Source: Cercis canadensis (Eukaryota > Streptophyta > Magnoliopsida > Fabales > Fabaceae). From it: a stretch of 64,000 bases of DNA. Shown here piece by piece: positions 24,627-36,304 of the stretch. The stretch's first letter is position 1; every line of letters starts with the position of its first letter. The stretch spans positions 116,194-180,193 of the forward strand of contig QAOA01000060.1 in NCBI GenBank assembly GCA_003255065.1. The letters are read 5' to 3'. The translations under genes were made by a program, and so were the position numbers. The notes beneath the pieces are model-generated. The model was not told where the DNA came from. It saw only the letters and a program-made list of their open reading frames with translations, and did no database searches.

Positions 24627-27226
24627 TTACAGGTTGGGTGCTTCCTTTGGGTGAAGAGAACGAGGATTGAGTAGAGGTTGTAGAGCTTTGACTACGATGC
24701 TCATATTAGGCCGAAACTCAGCTTCATATTGCACACACAGTGCAGTAACAGCAGCCATCTTTTACATAACAAACAGCAAATAAGTAAATAAAATTACATC
24801 AATATATACTTGACAGGAAGAAAACAAGGCAACAATTGATTTAATCTAAGTTAACTTGTGAAAGGAGGATAACATGCGAATTTTAAACAAGAAACATTAT
24901 GGAAAATCATCATTGATATTCTAATTACCTTTGCAACTGCCTTTGGAGGGTAGTCTCCCCTTAGTCTGACATCCACACACTGCTTCACCTTATCTTCACT
25001 GAGTCTTGGTGTTGCCTAACATAATCCAAAACAAGAATCAGAATACAGAAACTTGGAAATTGGATGAATAAAATCATGATTGATAACATTAAAATGAAAG
25101 AAAAGTGAAAATTGATACCCAGGTGACAAGGCTCTGCTGCCCTCGCGGCAGTGTATGATCAACAGGCTTGCGCCCAGTTAAGAGTTCCAGCAGTATAACT
25201 CCAAAACTGTAAACATCACTTTTTGCTGTGAGCTGTCCAGTCATTGCATATCTGTCATCCAAAAAATAAGCACAATAAGTCCTTAAACCCACTGCCCAAA
25301 ATTACATGTAAAGTGGATTCAAGTTCTATGTTTACTAACACATAAAGATTCAAATATCAAGGTCACGTGCACTGAGATACAAGAACTGTGAAACAATTCA
25401 GGAATCAACTTACTCGGGTGCATGATAACCAAAAGTTCCAAGAACACGAGTAGAATGAAGACGTGCTGCTGCATCAGGGGCTTGATTTGACAAATCAAAA
25501 TCAGCAATCTTTGCAACATCATCATCAAAAAGTAGTATGTTGCTAGATTTGATATAACGGTGGATAATCCGAGGTTCCGCTTTTTCATGTAGATATTCAA
25601 GTCCTCTAGCTGCCCCAACAGCAATTTTAACTCTTTGTGCCCATGACAATACTGGACCAGGATTTGCTCCTTTCACACCTTTTCGTCCTATCCAACAATT
25701 CAAACAAAAGTTTATGGTGTAAGAAAGATTACAGACTATATTGATCATTTACTCTCTAAAAGTGGCACACTCTAAAGCATTGGCACAGACTCTTGACTAG
25801 TTTTTAATACCAGGGAAGGGATAGCTTTCACCCACTTGATAGCTTTCCATTTTCATTCACGAGGCTTACATTGTTTTCAAATCACAAATTCCAAAAGCAT
25901 TATAAATTTCTATATAAAGGGTCTATCAGTATAAACTTTAAAATTCACAGTTTAAATGCATCTGTATAACACAGGCCTGAAATGGGGAATGATAGAGTGT
26001 TACTGACCATGTAGAATATCATTAAGAGATCCCTTAGGAGCATACTCATAGGCAAGGGCACGGAGAGGACCATCAACACAATAACCAACAAGCTCTACAA
26101 CATTTTCATGCTTTAGCCTTGATACAATGGAGACCTAATCAAGTTAAAAATTATAAGTGCTAAATAAAACTGAGCCACTATATAAAATGTGATGCAGCAA
26201 TTACAACATGATGCATTTGAACCTAACCTGAGCGAGAAATTCCTGATCAGGCTGTTGCGTACTGGAATCTAACTTTTTAATTACCACAGCACGTCCATCT
26301 TTCAACTCGCCATAATATGCTTTGCCGTATGCACCCTCACCAATGAAAGATTTTGGGCCAAAATTATCTGTCAGAACCTTTAGTTCATCTACTGATATCG
26401 AAGGTACAGCAATGGGTTGAAAATTTACAGTACGTGTAGGGGTTCGTGCAGCTTGATTTCCATTATAACCAGTGTTCCCTGCATCGTATTAATGGAATTA
26501 AAGCCAAAAAAAAAAAGTGGAAAAAAAATCAAAACATGTTTATGAAAGGTGACCAAAATGCAAACTTGTGACAGCTCTGACCGCTTAAACAGCATATTAA
26601 AGCTAGGCATTTGTTTCATTCAGCAGTAAAATAGAAGAAACATTTAAAGATGTCAACGGCAAAATTTTCAAGTTTCTATTGTCGTCATTTAAGAATTGAA
26701 GAGAAAAACCATGAAACTTGATCCCACTGGTTTTACAAACATAGCTCAGATAGTAGGAAGGAGTTGTATTGTATCAAATGTAAGAGATAATATTAAAACA
26801 AACAAATTGAAAAAAGAAACAAGAGAAATTTAAAGAGAGAAAGAAGACTAGAAATAGTAAAATTACCCGAAGGATAGACTGGCATNTGTTTCATTCAGCA
26901 GTAAAATAGAAGAAACATTTAAAGATGTCAACGGCAAAATTTTCAAGTTTCTATTGTCGTCATTTAAGAATTGATGAAGAGAAAAACCATGAAACTTGAT
27001 CCCACTGGTTTTACAAACATAGCTCAGATAGTAGGAAGGAGTTGTATTGTATCAAATGTAAGAGATAATATTAAAGCAAACAAATTGAAAAAAGAAACAA
27101 GAGAAATCTAAAGAGAGAAAGAAGATTAGAAATAGTAAAATTACCCGAAGGATAGACTGGCATGGAAGGTCCCTTGTCAGTAGATGTATAAACATCACTT
27201 CCTTTGCAAAATCCAAAGCAGCCCAT
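24627..27226 (-). CDS. PTI1-like cytoplasmic kinase with altered HRD motif
   Basis: Receptor-like cytoplasmic kinase of the PTI1 family (RLCK VIII), known to act downstream of AGC/OXI1 or Pto-type kinases in stress and immune signalling. Exons, start to stop: 27226-27145, 26478-26228, 26134-26008, 25687-25414, 25251-25119, 25015-24929, 24758-24627; 1086 nt, 361 aa, in phase. The N-terminus [11 protein letters not shown] carries Gly2 and Cys3, suited to N-myristoylation/S-acylation. P-loop GEGAYG is at 74-79, followed by KAYY where most relatives have a Val; Lys95 lies in VVIKKL. The catalytic loop reads I-I-H-R-Y-I-K (Tyr198) where the family has Asp; Asn203 is kept. DFD at 216-218 is normal for PTI1 proteins, as are the [14 protein letters not shown] and [18 protein letters not shown] blocks. 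The rest is intact, so this is either a pseudokinase allele or a sequence error. Part of exon 1 is copied at 26868-26885 by an N-linked duplication. Confidence 0.94.
26612..27163. repeat. N-linked near-identical duplication (275 bp) inside the PTI1-like gene
   Basis: 26612-26885 and 26887-27163 are almost the same sequence, separated by a single N at 26886. They differ by a 3-base indel and a few transitions. Both copies end in the last bases of exon 1, so a truncated exon-1 end lies in the intron at 26868-26885. The single N at the join and the SNP-level divergence suggest two unmerged haplotype contigs and not a biological tandem repeat. Confidence 0.85.
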
Positions 27227-28100
27227 GATCCTCTACTCTGGAGGAAGTCAAAATATCAACATTGATTTCGCATACTTGCAATATATAGAATTCTGAAGTA
27301 GTAAAATGTTATAATCTTCTCCCTTTCCGATAACTGATTTTATAACCAAATGTTGGTCATCCTACATTAGTTTAAGGAGGAATAGATTGTTCTAATACTG
27401 AAGTCGTGCCCTTTCACACATAATTTGGATTCATTATTAGAGACACAAAGCAAAAAGAACACCAACATAAAAGGACCGGAAACACAAATACAATATGCAC
27501 AACATAAGTACTGCAAACAACCTTATCTCCTTCCAAATTAACATGATTTGACTCCCATAACCTCAACAAAGTTCAAGAAAAGAGGCTACATAATTTATTA
27601 AAGAAGTGAACTAACAGGGCATTTGTTAGAAACTGTGTGGTAGAATAAAATAGCAGATTAAACAAGACTTTTTTCTTTCTCAAGCTCTTCTTAAACTACT
27701 AGTAGGATTAAGGGAAACTAGGCCATGTTGGGTTTAAGGTTCTGTTTTTCTCTTTCTCTTTTCACACAGGCATGTAGATGGAGTTCGTTCAAGTTTGTTG
27801 ATGCCATCGCAGAACATAACTTACGCTTATACCACAAAACATATTTCATTAGCCTGATGAACGAAAAGACATAGCATTAGTGCAGGAGCAGACAGGACCT
27901 AAAAATGCATCCAATTTCAAAAGAATCGTGCACCATCCCCACAAATCAAAGAAGAAGAACAGCATATATTCACCAATAGATATTGTAAATTGAACTTTAA
28001 CCCAAACTCACACACAATCAATGCAACATTTTCGTCATAACTTGCTCTTTGATATCTAAAGGGTACATTTAATTTAGGAATTCAAACTTGAGGAAGTCAT

Positions 28101-28340
28101 AGAGTTTAACAAATTCTCAGTCCTGTTCATGGAAACCCAGAAAAGGGTAACTAAAAAAACAACAGACCACGCAAACACCAAGAACAGTGCACTAACTAGT
28201 CAAATAGAGACAAACAGGCCAGAGTTTAACAAATTCTCAGTCCTGTTCATGGAAACCCAGAAAAGGGTAACTGAAAAAACAACAGACCACGCAAACACCA
28301 AGAACATTGCACTAAGTAGTCAAATAGAGACAAACAGGCC
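28101..28340. repeat. Tandem repeat, 2 x 120 bp
   Basis: Copies 28101-28220 and 28221-28340, each beginning 'agagtttaacaaattctcag', abut directly with no N and differ at about three positions. Because 120 is a multiple of 3, a plus-strand ORF stays open across both, but it has no similarity to any family I recognise and lies antisense to the PTI1-like leader. Confidence 0.9.
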
Positions 28341-28529
28341 AGTATGCAAATTGATCAAATTCAACACCCAAAATTGCGAATCCAGCACCAAAAATTCTGG
28401 GTAGGAAGAGAAAAGTTGTCACCTTTTTAATGAGACTCTTGTGATTGCACAGAATTGATGAAGAAATGAGGTTTGAAATCAGGAATGAAGCGGTTGTGTG
28501 TGTTTGTGTCCCTTGCTTGACTTCACAGA

Positions 28530-28561
<32 letters not shown>
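28530..28561. repeat. (GAAA)n microsatellite
   Basis: About eight GAAA units, giving a CT-rich (CTTT)n tract on the PTI1-like coding strand, in the probable 5' UTR or core promoter. Confidence 0.9.
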
Positions 28562-29224
28562 GATGATAAGAAAATGAGGGAGGGAAAGGTTAACCACAAG
28601 GCGACAAACAGTCGTACGTTATTTTAAGCAAAGTCAAAAGTCGCTTTCTCTCTCGTTGGTCCGAAATGGCGGATACGTACTTGTAATTTAATAATTGAAA
28701 ATGTGACGTCATTAGCTATGACTAATTAATTAATATTCCTATTTCTATAACTTCCATCGTTTTTCCACGCCTCTACCATCGACCATCGTCCATCGATAAT
28801 ATCCATGAAGATTGAAGAGACATGACAGCACAGCCTAAAACCTCTTTTTGTAACCGAGGGACATTATTTAACAATTTCAATCGTTTTTTTATTTCAACAA
28901 TTTCACTTTTTTAAACATCGTATTTCCAGATTTTTTTTTCCTTTTTCCTATATAAATAAAGGAAAGCATGCTTTAGTTTAGTTTAGTGTTCTAAAAAGAA
29001 GTGGGTACTCGAACTTGAACTCGAAAACGTTAGATGATTTAGTCTTAGATTTGTTCGTATTTAGGCTATATAATTAGACTAATCCATCTCTTGAATCTTA
29101 TATTTCTAGTTGAAATATTTAATATTTAATCCTTATATGTGACACGTTATGAAAGTTACAGTAAAATATTTTTTATACAAGGATTACAATATTCTTATTA
29201 ATATTACAATTCAAATCATTAGCT

Positions 29225-29345
29225 ATGAGTCTATAATAAGAATTTTGGGTATTTTACTAATTTTTTTTTTTATTGTGATTTTAAATTTGAATACAAAACT
29301 TACAAGTTGTGAAGACGATCTCAATACTATTTAATCAAAAAAAAT
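29225..29345 (-). mobile_element. SINE-like copy B
   Basis: Minus-strand reading matches copies at 16041-16170 and 54541-54665: 'gattaaatagtattgaga', then 'acttgtaagttttgtattc' with a degenerate B-box, then an AT-rich body. Diverged; ends approximate. Confidence 0.4.
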
Positions 29346-30192
29346 TTAATACTTTACTAAAAATTTTAAATTTAAATATTTGTGCCTCACAAAATACAAC
29401 CCAATACCTTTTTTTTTTTGTTGCTACAACAGATTAATATTATTTATACCATATTTAAAAATAATACATTTTTTTTTATTATTTCTAAGTCGTTTTCACA
29501 ATAATATTATTCTTCGACTATGTCGTTAGTCATGTGACTTTTCAGAATTACGAGTTTGGTTTGATGTTCCTAAAGTTCTTGTTCAATTTTCTCTCATTTT
29601 ACTGTTAATGAATTTACTTTAACCTTAAAAAAATTCAAAATTTGCATTTCTTTCATGAATTATAAAACTTTAAGTGTTTATTAAACAAAAAATTAAATAA
29701 TTCAAAATTATCTAATTGCTACTAATTCTTAAATCTCATAAAATTTAACTTTTTCTTTTATTAGAAATGTAACTTTATTGCATTAAGTCAATTTATACTT
29801 ATACAATAACAAATAATTGCATGTGAAATTATAAATACAATATTTTTTGAAATTCAAAAAGCTAATACCACAAAGTAAGCTTCTACATTTTTTTCCCTGT
29901 ACTAAAAGACAAATACAGGCATGGCTCCAGGTATTGACAAAACATAAGCTAATGACAATCGACGACAAAACATCTTTAATGGCGAAAAAAAATACCAAAT
30001 GTGCTGTAGCGAGATTAAATGCTTGGTTTACCTAAAATATTATATTTGCAAAATACATGAAATATGACATGAAAATTTTGATATCTATTCAAAATAAAAA
30101 GGTTCAATTTGATGGATTAACCCCTAGAACACCAGATTTACCTTTGAACAAAGAGAGTTTATAAAATACAACTGACACATTAGAACAATTTA

Positions 30193-30355
30193 TTAAAAAG
30201 ACAAACCAAAACACCTAAAAAACACAAATAATTAAATAAAACAGACAGGAAAGGCTGCCGCCTCACAAAGTGATGACGGCAACCCNTTAAAAAGATAAAC
30301 CAAAATACCTAAAAAGCACAAAGGCTGCCGCTGCACAAAGTGACGACGGCAACCC
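30193..30355. repeat. N-linked duplication with a small GC-rich palindrome
   Basis: Two related stretches (30193-30285 and 30287-30355) flank the N at 30286. Both run from 'ttaaaaaga' to 'acggcaaccc', but the first has about 27 extra bases, and there are several substitutions. Each includes a GC-rich imperfect palindrome (gctgccg...cggcaac). Diverged haplotypes or a true repeat; the first is favoured by the N. Confidence 0.6.
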
Positions 30356-32063
30356 CAAATCAGAGCACAAAAAAAAGGAACAAGAGAAACAGATGAAAAC
30401 CTTACAAGAAAGAGAAGAGGAGAAACAAAAAAATGGTTAAATTTACTGAAAAAAGTCACACCTAAAGACAATAAAAAAGCCAAACCTTGCCAAAAAAATT
30501 GCTCTGGTAGGTTCATAAAATTTATCTCGGTTTCCTTTCATGGAAAGGAAATTTTCATAATTTAATATTCTAGAGGAAGATCTTTTAGTTTTTCAATTAA
30601 ATGAAAAGTGACAACTAAAATCCTACATGGCGAAAACCGACAATTATACTTTATGATAAAACAGGAGGATAATAAACTGAAAAAACAAAACAGAACAAAA
30701 TTTAACCGGTGGAGTTCTACTTCTCTGGACTTCTAATTACTTGTTATTAGTCATTATATATATTCCTTCTTAATTTTAAATTCGAATATGATTTAATTTC
30801 CATTTAACATTCTAATAAATTAGGACTATTCTTAGTCTTAAACACTGTATTACACAAATTTTATAACATTTTCCATAGTCTGGACTTTTTTTTTTTTTTT
30901 GGTCCAAAACCAATAAAATAACATAATCAAAGCATATTAAGTTGTTGAACTGTCACATATATATATATACACAGAAGCTTATCCTTTAAATTTTAATAAA
31001 TAGGTTTGGTATTTTCGACCTACCATAATTTATTGCATGAATAAAGATGCTGCATTGACTTGATTCCTGAGCTGTTTGGGAAGAATTTCTTAATCTATGG
31101 TCTTTGGGAAAACAGGAATAAAGGAAAAGATAGAAAAGTATTCGTCGATATGTCAAGTCTCAACTTTTGAGAGTTACATTTTTGGGAAGCCTTGGAAATT
31201 AGGTTAGTTTTGGCTGGAATTTGCATCTATGATGCTGGACTTGGCTGCCCTCTCCACTTATTTTAATTGCCACCTTTGTCAACAAGATTTCATTTTCTTC
31301 TTTCTAATTCTTTTATTTTGTTTTCAAAGTTTAAGCTATTGCTTATAGTCTTATACCATTCACCAATATATCACTTTCTATAAAGCTATCCTCTTTTCAC
31401 AAGGTATTTGCAATATTTTAAAGTTATATAATTCATTAAATATATATTTTTAGTTTATTTTCCTCTAGTTTCAGAATGAAAAATAAAGATTAAAATGTGC
31501 TAAATGCACATGCTTTCCAAGTAGATATATGTCATATTATATAAAATAACTAAAATATCTGTTAGTGTTATGTAATTATTTTGTTTATATTTATAATTAT
31601 TTTATTTATATTTAATCATAATAATTATATATATGAACAAAATAATCTCATAAGATTTTTATCATGTGGTAGCCACTTTCTTAAATATTTTATCTTTTTT
31701 ACATTTTACTAACTTAGAATAACTTTTTTTTCCGGCTAAAATTAAAAAGAAAATGCCAGCGGGATTTAGGATTAGAATTGAGATTGATCATGGTTAGATT
31801 GGGCTAATGGACTGGACTCCAGCATTCTGAATATTTACGATTTTCGCAATGCAGGTTCAAGGTATACAAATTTTGGAGACTTAGTTATACAAATATGAAA
31901 GAGCTCAGGGCCTTTTTTAGTTAGTGCCTCACAATAAGGCCCTGAAATAGGGCTAGTAAACATTTTTAGCCCACTGGAGTTGGATCTATGTTGGGTTTAA
32001 GAACAAAAACAAATCCTAGTTTTGGCAAATATCTAGCCTATCATAGATTTGTGAGAAATATTG

Positions 32064-32231
32064 AGTGTGTTTGAAAGTGTTTTGGTTTTTTTTTTTTTTT
32101 TTTTTAAAAAAAAATACTTTTTGAAAACAGCTATTTCTTGTTCTTGTTTTCTTGTTTTCTTGTTTTTAAAACAGTTTTGTGAGAAGAAAATTTTTAAAAA
32201 CTGTTTTTAAAAATAGATTTCAAACAGGCCC
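32064..32231. mobile_element. Possible MITE (hAT/Mutator-like ends)
   Basis: The left end reads 'gagtgtgtttgaaag' and the right end, reverse complemented, reads 'gggcctgtttgaaat'. Both are followed by T-rich then A-rich sequence, with an internal long T/A run and 'tgttttcttgttttcttg' repeats. Terminal GGGCCTGTTTG-type motifs are common in plant MITEs. No clear target-site duplication was found. Confidence 0.35.
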
Positions 32232-34014
32232 ATTATTTTTTGTTACACATGAGCATAATATATTAGAAAAATGAGGTAAGTACATGACGAGAATAATATC
32301 TTTGACATTAAACATTATATGATTCCTTTGAGCAGAGAAAGTGTCATTAGACTCACAAGTCATTGACAAATATGAGAGAAATTCTTAAGTATACTCACAG
32401 TAATACTCATATAAACACTCATGACTAAAATGTATGTAAATCTTATAGCCAAGCCGGCTTACCATTTTGTGTCTTTTGGGAGTGTTACTCTAGATGTACT
32501 TGACAATTTTTAGATGGGCAATGGGATATCAAGTGCTTCAACATTTTTTTCCAACCAACAAAGATGGCACAATCCCATGGGAAATCTTCTCGATTGGAGG
32601 ATCATGTAGTGCTGTTCCAGCTCCTATATGAATTATGAGGTTTCCTTTACCACATCCAGCTATGTTTTGATCTTCATATCACCTCATTGATTGCACTTTG
32701 CTTATCTGTCACTGCATTCATCATGTTCCTTTCCACACCTACTTGTCGTCTCGAAAGCAAGCCAAAGATCTGCCATTTAAGCTTCTTTTAGGTTTAAGTT
32801 CATTCACTTTTCGTATCCATTGCCTGCTTCATTGTTGGTCTCTTTTTGCTATCTGCGCGTTTCTTTCTTGCAATAGCACAGTTTCCACTCTACCTTGATC
32901 TTCTAATAGCTATCTTTGCCAAGGTGCATATAGTGTTTCTTCCATATATAAAACCTAGTTTGAGTCGCTTCTTCGTATTAACTTTTGGTTCCTCAGCTCT
33001 TTTCCTTTGAGTTTGTATGAGTTTACTTAATTCTGATTCGAGTAAGTTTATACTTTTGTTGCAATTTGCAAACAAATACTCGTTGATAGTGGTCGTTATA
33101 TAAAATGGAATATATTATGTTTAATTTATCTTACCATTATTTACTATTATCTTTCAAGTTACAATATAATACTTTCATAAATATTCTAGCATACGATCTT
33201 GGTTGATTATGAAAAATCATATTCTTTGTGTTTATCAAGTTTGTGGTTGCAGTTTTATGTACATGTCTAAATTACATACACTTTCTTTTATAGTATTTTT
33301 CTATTTAAAAATGAAAAATTTTACTACAAGAAAAAAATGAATTTTTTTTTACGAACAAAATCCATGAGAAAACACCAAAAAATTTGTGAAAAACATGTTT
33401 CTTACGGATTTTAGGCCGCGAGAAAAACCAGTGTGACAAACTAAATTTCTTATGAAATTTCTCACGAATTTTTGTCTATGAGAAATTTCACAATTTTTTT
33501 TTTCCTTGTTGATTTCTTATATTAATACTAAAGAAGTTACAAAAAGATAANTTTCCCTGCTGATTTCTTATATTAATACTAAAGAAGTTACAAAAAGATA
33601 AAACAAAAGTATAAATAAAAATTAACAAAAAATCATACATTATCACATTTAAATAAATTTTATAGAGTTTGATCTTAGACTTTACACATTTTACAATCCA
33701 AAAGAAACTAACTCAAGCAGTGATTACTATAAGAAACTAATTCTAAATTAATAAAATTCATCAACTCTACAGTTAGAACAAAACATAAAAATCACAATAA
33801 AATAAACAAATGTAGAGGCAATTTTTTTAGCTATTTTGCACTATAATTGATTTTTCCTAAGATTTGGTACATAGTTAACAAAATTACCTTCAGCACAGGC
33901 TGCAATGATGTAGAGGGCGCATATGTTAGAGATGAATGCCTATGATTGCTTGACATCTATCATATAAAAGAGTAATCAATTCAACATAAACATCAAACGG
34001 GTAACTAAATTAAT

Positions 34015-34150
34015 TAACCCCTAAACCCTAACCCTAAACCCCTAAATCACTAAACCTCTAAACCCTAAATTCCAAATCCTAAACCCCTAAACCCTAATCC
34101 TAAATCCTTAACCTTAACCCCTAAATGCCTAACCATAAATCCTAAACCAA
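34015..34150. repeat. Degenerate telomere-like (CCCTAAA)n array inside the CACTA element
   Basis: About 135 bp of CCCTAAA/CCCTAA-type units with variants such as 'ccctaaacccctaaatcact'. This is the plant telomere repeat in degenerate form. Its position inside a CACTA interior argues against a chromosome end and for interstitial origin or slippage. Confidence 0.85.
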
Positions 34151-34204
34151 AATTTGTGTAAAGTCTCCCTTAAAACTTGAACAATCCAGGTATTATAAAT
34201 TTTA

Positions 34205-34570
34205 CATAATTACTTAAAACAATCAAAATTTCTTATTAAATCAATACAATAAAGTTACTTAAAGCAGTCAAAATTCTAATAAATTTTACAACATAAAAAA
34301 AAAAATCCAAAAAATAGCATAATCATTCTACACAATTCATACAACAAAAGTCCTAACAAAATTTAAAGCAATCTAATCAATTCAATCATTAAATTAATAC
34401 AGTAAAGTTACCTAAAACAGTTAAAAAATTCTAATAAATTATACAACTTCCAAAAAAATTCAAAAAATAGCACAATCATTCTACACAATTCATACAACAA
34501 AAGCCCTAACAAAATTTAAAGCAAGCTAACCAATTCAATCATTAAATCAATATAGTAAAGTTACCTAAAT
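34205..34570. repeat. About 153-bp tandem repeat inside the CACTA element
   Basis: The word 'aaagttac' recurs at 34251, 34404 and 34557. Two near-complete copies between them share 'cacaattcatacaacaaaag' and 'aacaaaatttaaagca'. A partial unit may precede them. Confidence 0.75.
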
Positions 34571-36304
34571 AACAAATCTTCCATCAAAATGTGGTATGCC
34601 TAAATCCATAATCACATAGACACCATTCCACAAACAAAAGATGATAAAACTACAAAATAATCTACCTAGAAACAGAAGAACTTCAAGTTTGGTTCAGAGA
34701 TAAAAATATAAACTAGAAATCTGTAAAAATAGGTCTACCTCTACTCCAAAGCAAATAAATTGAGCTTGAAACTCCTTGACGCCGCCAGAAAAATGTGAAG
34801 AATGGCTGAAAAACTAAAATCGCACAAGGTAGAGGAGAGAAACCGAGGTGAGGAGAGGGAAAAGTGAATATGAAAATGAAGAAGAAGAGTTGCGGGGTGA
34901 GAAGAAATATCCAGATTTTCTCATGGATATTGGACCATGAGAAATTTTAAAACTCAAATTTTAACTTTAGTAAAATTGCGTTCTGTTTCTCACGGAGAAA
35001 TTTTCCATGAGAAATTTTTGAGAATTTTTCACGAAATTTTGTTTCATAAGAAATTTCTATAAGAAATTGAGTATTTTTTTTGTAGTGTTTGACCAACAAT
35101 TTTTCATTCCAATTCAATCAGAATTCAAAAACATGTGGTATGTATAGATATCTTTATACTAGTACTATGAAATATCTAAAAGTATTTGGCATCAAATACC
35201 AAATTCAATATCTCCATGTTTTGATGACAATTAACATCCTTTAAAATATATAAGAAATATCAAAGAATATGGAGATTTTAGATTATGCTTTTGATGATAT
35301 GTATGACTGAAAATGAAATGTCAGCGGCCTAAAGTTTTTTTTTTTTTTTTAAAAGAATATCTACCATTATAGAAACCCTTTTAAATTCATGATATGTATG
35401 TTTTACACTGTAGGTTATTCAATATCGCAAGTGTTATTCATATCACAAACAAAATTGATAAAGTAAAATAATATGATGCTTTATTTTATTTAATAGACTT
35501 ATGGAACTAATAAAATACATAGCCTCAGTCATCTCAGTAGTTAGTTATGTTTGTAACATCAATATCACTTGTGGTTTAAATAGTTAGTTTTTTTTAATTA
35601 AATAAATAGAACAAGATTTTTCAATTAAAAATATAGAGGGATGAAGATTTAAACCTAAAAGCTCAATTTTTTTTTAGTCTAGATCAAGATTATATGTAAC
35701 AAAATACTTGCTTAACGCTATTCAAATGGAAGATCTTATAATGATGTTTATGATTATCTTTCTTATGATTGATTTGGTCCTAAAATATACAACTTATTTC
35801 TCATTTAATATTAATTTGTGCAGTTAATACTGTTGGAAGTTTAGATACGGCCTGCACATGATTCTTTGAATTTCTTTCATGGTACAATCTCTTGCATTAA
35901 AATTATAGAACCAAGGTCATTAAAAGCAAGATAATTGACCTTGCAAGTCAAAAGTCATTATTGAATTTTTTCTAATGTTGGTAGCAGGAAGAGGCCAATA
36001 AAATATGATAGTTGTCGGCAGTTGATTTATCAAAGATTCAAGAATAAAAAAAAGGCACTTTTCGTTTTAATATATTGCTTTTAATATTTCTCTCACCATA
36101 ATCCCACACTATTTTTTGTTGTTTATCATGCATTAATCTGTGTGTCAATTGACCGAAAACCCGTGTCATGAAATCCAGCACTATATATCAGATTCATTGA
36201 ACATGACATTACTTGGAGATTGCTTCATGACACTTTTTCTAACCTCAAACCGATGGAGTCCAACATAAATTATAGAAACCTATATTCAGATCTAATATGT
36301 ATTA

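Larger units (their letters stand above)
27227..28620 (-). promoter_or_regulatory. 5' leader/promoter of the PTI1-like gene
   Basis: Upstream sequence of the PTI1-like gene on the minus strand. A pyrimidine-rich leader (minus strand) with a CTTT microsatellite near 28530-28561 suggests transcription starts around 28450-28600, with a leader intron before the ATG. It also contains a 2 x 120-bp tandem repeat, listed separately. No other gene seen. Confidence 0.4.
28621..33318. other. AT-rich intergenic region
   Basis: Long AT-rich block upstream of the PTI1-like gene. It contains a SINE-like copy (29225-29345), an N-linked duplication (30193-30355), a small inverted repeat (arms near 31567 and 31640, about 24 bp each), a possible MITE (32064-32231) and a slightly GC-richer, unassigned stretch at about 32500-33090. 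No host gene recognised. Confidence 0.55.
33322..35087. mobile_element. Non-autonomous CACTA (En/Spm-type) DNA transposon
   Basis: The left end is 'tactacaagaaaaa' (CACTACAAG with the first base changed) and the right end is 'tttttttgtagtg', its inverted match. Both sides are flanked by TTT (33319-33321 and 35088-35090), fitting the 3-bp target duplication of CACTA elements. Subterminal regions of about 150 bp at each end are packed with both orientations of a 'ttctcatgg/ccatgagaaa' motif, the transposase-binding style of this superfamily. No transposase coding was seen, so it is a 1.77-kb non-autonomous copy. The interior has degenerate telomere-like repeats, a 153-bp tandem repeat, and a 50-bp N-linked duplication at 33502-33600. 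Confidence 0.85.

Noticed and set aside
25414-25687. DFD in place of DFG in the PTI1-like kinase as a second defect
   Set aside because: DFD is usual for PTI1 family kinases, so it is not an anomaly of this gene.
28129-28404. 91-codon plus-strand ORF with an internally repeated sequence
   Set aside because: It is produced by the 120-bp tandem duplication, whose length is a multiple of three. There is no protein similarity, and it lies antisense to the PTI1-like leader.
33502-33600. Biological tandem repeat in the CACTA left part
   Set aside because: The 50-bp copies are separated by an N at 33551 with SNP-like differences, matching the assembly-join pattern.
34015-34150. True chromosome end or recent telomere fusion
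   Set aside because: The repeats are degenerate, only about 135 bp long, in one orientation, and enclosed by CACTA ends with genes on both sides.
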